A stretch of 37,399 bases of DNA, taken from Rubneribacter badeniensis. GTDB taxonomy: Bacteria; Actinomycetota; Coriobacteriia; Coriobacteriales; Eggerthellaceae. The notes beneath the pieces were generated by a model, which saw nothing but the letters and a program-made list of their open reading frames with translations, was not told the origin of the DNA and did no database searches. Positions 31,353 through 37,399 of the stretch are shown piece by piece (within the stretch, counting starts at the first letter, position 1; the number at the start of each line of letters is the position of its first letter). The position numbers and the translations under genes were made by a program. The stretch is taken from positions 1 through 37,399 of the forward strand of contig NZ_PPEL01000019.1 in NCBI RefSeq assembly GCF_002899695.1. Reading direction: 5' to 3'.

Positions 31353-33080
31353 GTGACGAAGCCAGCCCGCCCGATCGCCACGGTCGCCGCCTCGCTGACG
31401 GCCATCGCCATCGTGGGCCTGTTCGCCGTCCAGATGCGCTACGTGGCCACCTCGATGGACCTCGTCAGCGTCCCCCAGGCGCAGGCCGCCGCCCTGCAAT
31501 CCGCTCCCGCATCGCCCGCGACCGACGCGGACGGCACCGTCGTTGTCGAATACTGCAGCGAGGCCGTGGCCGCGCGCGACCCCGGCAACCCGGCGGGGCG
31601 CACCTCCACGCGCCTTGCGTTCGACGACGCCTGGTTCTCCACGGACGCCGGCTCCTACAACCACGACCTCGCCACGACGTGTGCGGTGCTCAGCGCGGTG
31701 TGCAACTCCGAATCGCGCTTCTACAGCAGCGACGGCGCCGAAGATCCCTACGCCGAGCATGCGCTGGCCTCCCTGGGCTTCCAGCACGTGCGCACCGAGT
31801 CCTACGCGCTGCGCAGCACGGTGATCGACCAGGTGGCGGCCCTTGTGAACGGAACGCACGGCACATCGGCCTACACGCTGGCCGCGAAGCGCCTTCCGAG
31901 CGGCGACACCCTCGCGTTCGTGGGCGTGCGGGGCACGTACGGCGCGGAATGGCTCAGCAACTTCAGCATCTTCGACGCGCACGGACGCCCCGACCACGAA
32001 GGGTACCGCATCGCCGAACGCGAGGTGGCCGACGCGCTGGCCTCCTACCTGCGCGAGATCGGAGCCGACCCTTCCCGCACCCGCGTGTTGGCGACGGGCC
32101 ACAGCCGCGGCGGGGCCATCGCGAACCTCCTGGCCGCCGAGATCGCCGACCGCGCGAACGGGCCGGACGCCCTCGCCCGCGCGGACGGCGTGTACGCCTA
32201 CACGTTCGCCGCACCGGGCACGACGCGCTCGAAGGCGCACGACGCCGCAGCCTACCGGGGCATCTTCAACATCGTGAACCCTTCGGACATCGTGCCCCAG
32301 CTTCCGCTCTCATCGTGGGGATACGGTCGCTACGGCACCACCGTCGCGCTGCCGGGGGTTGGCGACCCCCGCTTCGAGGCGGCGCTTGCCGCCATGCGGC
32401 AAGCCTACGAACGCAACACCGGGCACGCCGATTACTGCGGTCCCGACGCGCTCGCCTCGCTCGCCGCGTTCGGCTCGAAGGCCGCCAAACTCCTGCCGAC
32501 GCCCGACAGCCTCCTGAATCCGGCGGGCGCGTTCTCGGCGCTGCAGCAGCTCGCCGCCATCGATGCCGGCTCGGCGCTTCTCGCGCACTACCCCGACACC
32601 TACATCGCCTGGATGCAAGCCGTAGACGAAAGCGCGCTCTCTTTCGCGCGAGCGGGTGCGAGGGAGAGCGCGCGAAGTTCACAGGGAGCGCTCGCGCGAC
32701 GAGCGTTCACCAATGACCGTCAATTCGTTCTCCTCAATACCTCGAAGAACAAGAGCGGAAAGCTCGCTCATCGCAGCCTCCGCTTCTCCGAAATACCGTT
32801 CGGAGGAGTAATGCGCCTCCGCATACTCTGCGACCGAGACAGCATCGTCAACCCAGCGAATCGCGTGGGTGCAAAAGACTTCGTCAACCTCCACAAAGGC
32901 CGCCACACCTTGAGCAAATTGGGGATAAAGAAACGCCTTTTGAACACGAAGCGCATGCAAAGAGTACTCAGGCAGCCAGTTCGTCATATGCTGACAGGCG
33001 AACGAATACTGCGCGAGCATCAACCGCCGAAACACCTCGTAATTCCTTGTGCGAAAAGCTTTGAGCGCCCTTTTCGCTAG
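31353..33080 (+). CDS. Secreted class 3 lipase-like protein, 3' end uncertain
   Basis: Starts at GTG with AAGGAG 6 bases upstream. A signal-anchor segment (about residues 8-27) precedes an extracellular alpha/beta hydrolase with ATGHSRGGAIANLLAAEI (Ser near residue 252), AYTFAAPGTTR and NIVNPSDIVPQLPLSSWGYGRYG, the pattern of class 3 lipases. The first about 430 residues are GC-rich and coding-like. From about 32660 the frame runs on for 400 bases antisense to the TorD gene, and that part is Arg/Lys-rich with no sign of selection. The natural end was probably near 32660 and was lost at a junction. Substrate unknown. Confidence 0.75.
   Translation: MTKPARPIATVAASLTAIAIVGLFAVQMRYVATSMDLVSVPQAQAAALQSAPASPATDADGTVVVEYCSEAVAARDPGNPAGRTSTRLAFDDAWFSTDAGSYNHDLATTCAVLSAVCNSESRFYSSDGAEDPYAEHALASLGFQHVRTESYALRSTVIDQVAALVNGTHGTSAYTLAAKRLPSGDTLAFVGVRGTYGAEWLSNFSIFDAHGRPDHEGYRIAEREVADALASYLREIGADPSRTRVLATGHSRGGAIANLLAAEIADRANGPDALARADGVYAYTFAAPGTTRSKAHDAAAYRGIFNIVNPSDIVPQLPLSSWGYGRYGTTVALPGVGDPRFEAALAAMRQAYERNTGHADYCGPDALASLAAFGSKAAKLLPTPDSLLNPAGAFSALQQLAAIDAGSALLAHYPDTYIAWMQAVDESALSFARAGARESARSSQGALARRAFTNDRQFVLLNTSKNKSGKLAHRSLRFSEIPFGGVMRLRILCDRDSIVNPANRVGAKDFVNLHKGRHTLSKLGIKKRLLNTKRMQRVLRQPVRHMLTGERILREHQPPKHLVIPCAKSFERPFR
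32632..32673 (-). terminator. Terminator of the molybdoenzyme operon
   Basis: GCGCGCTCTC (32632-32641) pairs with GAGAGCGCGC (32664-32673); on the minus strand it is followed by TTTCG. It lies 6 bases past the TorD stop and inside the open frame of the convergent lipase-like gene. Confidence 0.6.
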
Positions 33081-33572
33081 GATTCCCATGAACGCGCACA
33101 TAACCGAAACATGGTCATCGGGCATGCGACCGCACAGTTTTAGTCGAAGCCCCTGCGCACAATATGCTTCGCGAACCGCAAGCGTACTGGCCTGAAACAC
33201 CATGCGCTCGTTTCCAATGTGAGCAGACTCCCAAGGAAGTGCCGGAAGATCTGCAGGACCTTGGAAGAACCGAGTGTATTCGTCGCGAATCTCGGCAATA
33301 AAATGCCCATCGCTCAACCTCTGCCCAAGAACGGAAACGAACCCTTTCAGCTTCGCCAAGACTTCGCATTCCTCAGCATACTCATCAAGAACGTCCTCGG
33401 TCGTAGAAGCGGCAACCAGCTTTAAAAGCCGCTCATCTGGCTCACCTCCGAACACCTTGTGAAATAGCGTGTACAAGTAGGCACGACTCACTAAGAGCGC
33501 CTCAAGGGATAGCAGCTCATCACACGCCATTCCCCGCCCCTCCACATCATTGTCCACCGACCGAGCGCTCAC
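32679..33572 (-). CDS. TorD/DmsD family molybdoenzyme chaperone
   Basis: Cytoplasmic chaperone that binds the Tat signal of its partner molybdoenzyme and guards cofactor insertion before export. The 297 all-helical residues include the conserved YTRFFQGPADLPALPWESAH segment (about residues 99-118). It is the third cistron after the catalytic and Fe-S subunits. The GTG at 33572 overlaps the preceding stop (GTGA). An ATG at 33530 with GGAGGGG upstream is an equally good or better start. Base composition is more AT-rich than the genes to the left. Confidence 0.85.
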   Translation of the reverse strand: MSARSVDNDVEGRGMACDELLSLEALLVSRAYLYTLFHKVFGGEPDERLLKLVAASTTEDVLDEYAEECEVLAKLKGFVSVLGQRLSDGHFIAEIRDEYTRFFQGPADLPALPWESAHIGNERMVFQASTLAVREAYCAQGLRLKLCGRMPDDHVSVMCAFMGILAKRALKAFRTRNYEVFRRLMLAQYSFACQHMTNWLPEYSLHALRVQKAFLYPQFAQGVAAFVEVDEVFCTHAIRWVDDAVSVAEYAEAHYSSERYFGEAEAAMSELSALVLRGIEENELTVIGERSSRERSL

Positions 33573-34150
33573 AGTATGATCTCCGTGAAATCTTTGCGCA
33601 AAGCGGAAGTGGACGTCTTTATGAGAAGATTCGGCGAAGTCCCTTCGGCGCTGGCTATGGAAGGCACCTCTCTGACCAGATCGCTACCGTACTTCGCCCT
33701 TAGGTCATCCAGCTCTCCGAAATCGAGCGCGCGCATCATGCAAGCGTCCACGCACACTGGATTCATGCCCGCGCCTCGAAGCGCTTTGCAGCTATCGCAC
33801 TTTACGATGAGCGACTTTTCCTCTTCAAATTGGGGCGCGCCATACGGGCACGACATCATGCACGCCCTGCACCCGATGCACACCTCGTCATTGTGCAGAA
33901 CAATACCCGATTCTGAATCTTTGAACATAGCACCCGTCGGGCAGTTCGCCACACACGCCGGGTTGTCGCAATGGTTGCAGCCGATGCTCATATGAATCAA
34001 AGACGCATCGGGGTATGCACCCACTTCGTATGTGGCTACACGACGGGGAACCGGTCCGGCATTCTGCAGATCAAATCGGTCTTTGCAGGCAATTTGACAC
34101 ACTCGACAGCCAACGCATCGAGACATGTCAAAATAGAAACCAAGAGCCAT
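33569..34150 (-). CDS. DmsB-like iron-sulfur electron-transfer subunit
   Basis: Passes electrons to the catalytic subunit through four [4Fe-4S] clusters. The 193 residues carry four cysteine groups: CVGCRVCQIAC, CNHCDNPACVANC, CIGCRACMMSC and CDSCKALRGAGMNPVC with a distal CMM. It has no signal peptide, as expected for a subunit exported with its Tat partner. It follows the catalytic subunit by 3 bases with GGAGGAG upstream and overlaps the TorD gene. Confidence 0.93.
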   Translation of the reverse strand: MALGFYFDMSRCVGCRVCQIACKDRFDLQNAGPVPRRVATYEVGAYPDASLIHMSIGCNHCDNPACVANCPTGAMFKDSESGIVLHNDEVCIGCRACMMSCPYGAPQFEEEKSLIVKCDSCKALRGAGMNPVCVDACMMRALDFGELDDLRAKYGSDLVREVPSIASAEGTSPNLLIKTSTSALRKDFTEIIL

Positions 34151-34153
34151 GAT

Positions 34154-36916
34154 TCACTCCTCCGTCCAGAGAACGGGCTCGAATTGGCAATCGGCCGCAA
34201 GCGGCTTGCCATTGTACTTTTCGAAGTCGACCAAGCAGCTGTTGTATCCATCGCACTGCGGCATGAAGTCATCTTGGGTTTTATGATCCACCAGCATATT
34301 CTCGTTGCCACCAAAATCGATGCCCGTTTCAGGGTCGAGATACGTACGCGACCCATGGGGGACGGCGATACACCCAGGCATAAGAGTATTCAACACACTT
34401 GCGATACGCACTATCTTGCCGGCATCGTTATGAATAAGTACGGTATCGCCTGTTTCGATGCCCTTCGCCGCCGCGTCTTCTGCGCTGATATAGACAGGAT
34501 TCGGCCACGCTTCGCGAATCCAAACCCCTTCGTCAAAGCACGTATGCGCCCGTCGCAGATAATGCGGCTGATACATAATGAAAGGATACGCCCCTTTTTC
34601 CTTCCTTTCCCAGTTGGCAAAGCTTTCCTGATACGTTGTGGTGTGGAACGTCGGATAGGGCTTGACTTCCTCGGAACCGAATCCAAGCCAATTGATGGCA
34701 TCCGCTTTGCTTTGGCAGTAGATTTCCAGTTTTCCACTGGCGCTTGAACGGGGATTCTCCTCGGGATCCTTCACGAAATCCTCGTATCCGTAAAACCCGT
34801 GATTATCATCCTTCGTACGCGGAACCTGATAATACCCTTGCTCAAGGACATCTTTCAGGGAAATGACACCTTGTTGGGGCTCCCCCTCCACGCCCCAAGC
34901 ATCGATGTCCTCTTGGCTGATAGTGACGAGCGTCTTGTATGTCACCCCGTCATCGTCCATAACTTCCGCTCCAGCAATCCTGTTGAAATAGCTTTGCATG
35001 TCGCTCACGCTGAACACGTCGGATTCTTTGAATCCCCAACGTTTGGCTATTTCAACGTATATCCAGCTCTCATTTTTCGACTCGAATAGCGGCTGCACCG
35101 CCGGACGAGAGAAGAGCGCGTAATCACGATTGCATTGAGCGCGCGACAGACGCATGATTCCATTCGTAGCCACCTGTAATTCGCCCTTGTCAGGATCCAG
35201 ATTCCCCTCCCATGCGGTAAAGCACGGCAATAGAATGTCGGCGTACTGGCTCGTCAGCGTAAATCGGTATTCGATGTTAACCACCATGTCCATCTTTTTA
35301 AACACCTTGATACCGCGGTTGACGTCTTCGGTCGCCTGCAAAGGGTTGTGGTAATCGTTCACGATGATCTTGGGGTCGAAATCGAACTCTTTCGGAGGCA
35401 GGTACCCGTCCTTCTTCACCCAGCCGTTATCGAGCGCCCCATTGCGATAGTCCCCATAACCCGTATAGTGCCCTTCGTCCATGTCCTTCCATATCGTAGG
35501 CTTCGGCAACTCGGAGTACTCCAAGGTGTTCTTCGGAACCACAACACTCGCAACCCCTGCCCCTATTTTGACTCCGCCAATGGCGGGATCGCCCAACTTC
35601 ACCAGCTTCGTACCGCTATTGGCCGACTCGATGGAGAACGTGGCAGCCACCGCGTTCCCGGATCGGCCCAGATGACCGCCCATGCAAGCCACGGTAAGAA
35701 ACAGCTGGGGCAGATCGGTGCTGCCGCGATAACGCGAAGGAGCGTAATTGTGCAGCAGCATGACATCGCGCGTCTTGCGCATCTGTCCGGCATACCAGGT
35801 AATGTCTTCAACAGGAGTTCCGCATATTTCGGTAGCCCATTCGCGGGTTTTCGGAACACCATCGTATTCCCCAAGAACATACGCCTGAAAATTCTCATTG
35901 ATAACAGCCTCAGCGGGCATGCTCTCGGCGTCAAACCCCACTGTGCATCGATGAAGGAAGTCCCAGTCGATAATGTTGCCCTGCTCGTCATCGAGCCTAA
36001 TCATCTCATAGGCAACTGCCAGCAGAAACGCCGTATCAGTGCCGGGACGCACCCTCACCCACCTCGCCTCGAGAACGCTGGCCGACACATTGTACTCTGG
36101 CCCCACGTAAACGAACTCCGTCCCTGCTTCTTTTGCAAGACGGTAATAGTACATAGGATTGCCGGCGCTGTGCCACGCAGGGTTCATACCATAAAACACA
36201 ATGGTATCTGCGTTTTTTAGATCCATGCGATCATTTCCCACCAAGCAGTCGGGCAAGCCATTGCCGATGTTGCCGCCCATACGTACGGGAGCGTTATACC
36301 AATTCCCATACGATTCCGTTCCGTTCCATTGCAGACGACCTCCCAAGAGGTTGAGCACCGGCCAATCAGTGCCCATGCATACCACAGAACGCGGGCCGTA
36401 TTCGTCATACACTCGCTTCAATTCCTGTGCGACATAGTCGAGTGCCTCATCCCAGCTAATGCGCTGCCACCCTTCTTCACCGCGCAAATCACCATGAGAG
36501 TTTTCACCGCCACCCGGCTGCCAGCTCTTGCGTTTCATGGGATATTTGATGCGATTGGCATTGAACACGTGCTGGCGCATTTGGTGTCCACGCGGGCAAC
36601 TCCGCTGCTGCGGAGTTTCAACGGTGTCTTCCTTCATATCGTCGGTCTTTTGCCTCAGAACCACGCCGTCTTTCACAAACACCCGATTGATGCAACGGCC
36701 GCCGCAATTGCCCCAGCAGTCCACCGTCACCCATTCGCCCTCACCGTTCACAATGGCCGCATCGGATTCGACAGCATGCGCTTTTGCGCTTTCGACAGCA
36801 GGATCGCTGGCATCCTTCCCGTCCGGAACGCACCCGGAAAGGCCCGCAACCGCAATGGCCGCAGCCCCTCCTTTTAAGAAGTTTCGACGGCCTATCGCCT
36901 TGTCGAGCAAAGCCAT
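34154..36916 (-). CDS. DMSO reductase family molybdoenzyme, catalytic subunit
   Basis: A 920-residue bis-MGD oxidoreductase exported by Tat. The signal RRNFLKGG is followed by a lipobox-like LSGC. C67-x3-C71-x3-C75 and C107 form the [4Fe-4S] site. Later blocks GNDRMDLKNADTIVFYGMNPAWHSAGNP, LPQLFLTVACMGGHLGRSGNA and, near the end, VLIHNDAGKIVRIASV are typical of the cofactor-binding domains. It is related to DmsA and to the catechol and drug dehydroxylases of Eggerthella/Gordonibacter; the substrate cannot be read from the sequence. GAGGGAG lies before the ATG. First intact cistron of the operon, which has lost or never had an intact anchor gene here. Confidence 0.92.
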   Translation of the reverse strand: MALLDKAIGRRNFLKGGAAAIAVAGLSGCVPDGKDASDPAVESAKAHAVESDAAIVNGEGEWVTVDCWGNCGGRCINRVFVKDGVVLRQKTDDMKEDTVETPQQRSCPRGHQMRQHVFNANRIKYPMKRKSWQPGGGENSHGDLRGEEGWQRISWDEALDYVAQELKRVYDEYGPRSVVCMGTDWPVLNLLGGRLQWNGTESYGNWYNAPVRMGGNIGNGLPDCLVGNDRMDLKNADTIVFYGMNPAWHSAGNPMYYYRLAKEAGTEFVYVGPEYNVSASVLEARWVRVRPGTDTAFLLAVAYEMIRLDDEQGNIIDWDFLHRCTVGFDAESMPAEAVINENFQAYVLGEYDGVPKTREWATEICGTPVEDITWYAGQMRKTRDVMLLHNYAPSRYRGSTDLPQLFLTVACMGGHLGRSGNAVAATFSIESANSGTKLVKLGDPAIGGVKIGAGVASVVVPKNTLEYSELPKPTIWKDMDEGHYTGYGDYRNGALDNGWVKKDGYLPPKEFDFDPKIIVNDYHNPLQATEDVNRGIKVFKKMDMVVNIEYRFTLTSQYADILLPCFTAWEGNLDPDKGELQVATNGIMRLSRAQCNRDYALFSRPAVQPLFESKNESWIYVEIAKRWGFKESDVFSVSDMQSYFNRIAGAEVMDDDGVTYKTLVTISQEDIDAWGVEGEPQQGVISLKDVLEQGYYQVPRTKDDNHGFYGYEDFVKDPEENPRSSASGKLEIYCQSKADAINWLGFGSEEVKPYPTFHTTTYQESFANWERKEKGAYPFIMYQPHYLRRAHTCFDEGVWIREAWPNPVYISAEDAAAKGIETGDTVLIHNDAGKIVRIASVLNTLMPGCIAVPHGSRTYLDPETGIDFGGNENMLVDHKTQDDFMPQCDGYNSCLVDFEKYNGKPLAADCQFEPVLWTEE

Positions 36917-37031
36917 GATGTTCTCCCTCGCATTAACTCAATCACTTCCGCTTTAAAGACTGCATGGATTTTCCCCACACGCTCTGCGCCGACCGAACCA
37001 GAAGGAATCTCCATGCTCGCAAGACACAACC

Positions 37032-37268
37032 TCAAACAACACTTGCTGAATAGAACGCCCAGCGAGCGATGCACACCCCCATGAAGACGCAAACGAAAGT
37101 CGCAACAGGCATCACTTTGCCACCTCGCCTGCGCGTAGCCAACGCCAATGCCGCAGCGACAGCCACAATGGCGATAGCCACCAGGAAAGGAATCGCGCTG
37201 TGATGCGTATCGAAAAAATGATTCGCCTCAAATGCAAGAGAGACAGCAAAAAGCACAGCTATCGCCAT
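37032..37268 (-). pseudogene. C-terminal remnant of a DmsC-like membrane anchor
   Basis: A 78-codon hydrophobic frame with two to three membrane spans that ends GVCIARWAFYSASVV, the kind of ending seen in DmsC/NrfD-type quinol-oxidising anchor subunits (an Arg, then aromatic-Tyr-x-x-VV). It lies just upstream of the molybdoenzyme catalytic gene on the same strand. The coding similarity stops where the insertion sequence end begins (about 37277), so the first two thirds of the gene would lie beyond the element or be gone. It could instead be an unrelated intact small membrane protein starting at 37268. Confidence 0.5.
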
Positions 37269-37276
37269 GAAAAGGG

Positions 37277-37399
37277 GGTGCGGACAAAAAGTTGGACACT
37301 CCGGTGTCCGGATTGGAGTCCGCATGTACCCGTTGGAGACCAGGGAGCTCGCCGTGGAGGCCGTCGCGGCGGGGTTCAGCCTGACCGAGGCGGCCGAGC
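37277..37399 (+). mobile_element. Left end of an insertion sequence (IS3-like)
   Basis: GCGGACAAAAAGTTGGACAC begins the element, followed by the palindrome GGACAC-TCCG-GTGTCC and GTCCGC, then a transposase-type ORF. The element continues past the window, so the other end and target duplication cannot be checked. The exact left boundary is uncertain by several bases. Confidence 0.7.
37324..37399 (+). CDS. Transposase helix-turn-helix protein, N-terminal fragment
   Basis: An ORF with GGAG 5 bases before its ATG encodes MYPLETRELAVEAVAAGFSL and TEAAE before running off the window. This is the start of the helix-turn-helix domain of IS3-type OrfA or related transposase proteins. The family cannot be fixed from 25 residues. 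Confidence 0.65.
   Translation, partial: MYPLETRELAVEAVAAGFSLTEAAE

Noticed and set aside
1-37399. CRISPR array, rRNA, prophage or integrase genes
   Set aside because: No regularly spaced repeats, no rRNA sequence and no phage-type genes were seen anywhere in the window.

Overview
The window looks like a chromosomal segment of an anaerobic, high-GC gut actinobacterium of the Eggerthellaceae (Eggerthella/Gordonibacter-like; genus not resolved). The clues are a cytochrome c maturation (System I) cluster beside nitrite reductase genes, a secreted Tat-dependent FAD reductase next to a membrane-embedded LuxR regulator, an ApbE flavin transferase, and a bis-MGD molybdoenzyme operon. All of these are typical of the respiratory repertoire of that family. 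Most genes have GC-rich third positions; two stretches (about 12.4-13.1 kb and 32.7-37.3 kb) are visibly more AT-rich.

Layout. 1-1.2 kb has no convincing gene but holds one copy of an inverted-repeat element and a cluster of hairpins. 1.2-2.6 kb: a doubtful small ORF and galU. 2.9-8.8 kb, minus strand: ccmE-ccmF-ccmA-ccmB-ccmC-ccmD. 9.1-11.6 kb, minus: a pentaheme NrfH/NapC-like cytochrome and nrfA. 11.96-12.04 kb: tRNA-Ala(CGC) with promoter and terminator. 12.1-12.9 kb: DUF2975 membrane protein plus Xre regulator. 13.0-14.5 kb: a radical SAM/SPASM protein with a 28-codon ORF behind it, closed by a strong terminator; a LysR gene diverges from it. 15.6-20.9 kb, plus: small protein, ApbE, Tat flavoprotein and membrane LuxR. 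21.3-27.8 kb, minus: a conserved housekeeping series metG-tatD-(flavin reductase)-ksgA-veg, interrupted by a decayed AlbA_2 gene. 28.0-29.5 kb: toxin-antitoxin pair (MqsR-like toxin, Panacea-domain antitoxin). 29.5-30.2 kb: Xre plus DUF6442-like membrane protein. 30.3-32.7 kb: alpha/beta hydrolase and class 3 lipase-like protein. 32.7-37.4 kb, minus: molybdoenzyme operon (catalytic subunit, Fe-S subunit, TorD chaperone), preceded by what looks like the C-terminal remnant of its membrane anchor, cut by the left end of an insertion sequence that runs off the window.

How the genes fit together. The Ccm proteins deliver and attach heme to the c-type cytochromes encoded next to them, which would reduce nitrite to ammonium outside the membrane. 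ApbE, the flavoprotein and the molybdoenzyme are further anaerobic reductase functions. The most interesting candidate for an undescribed system is the two-gene radical SAM/SPASM plus 28-residue peptide cassette at 13.0-14.5 kb: the peptide's ribosome-binding site is built from the last codons of the maturase, and the peptide stop is followed 3 nt later by an 18-bp terminator stem. A second novelty candidate is a roughly 195-bp element with inverted ends present in two opposite-facing copies (160-355 and 22156-22349).
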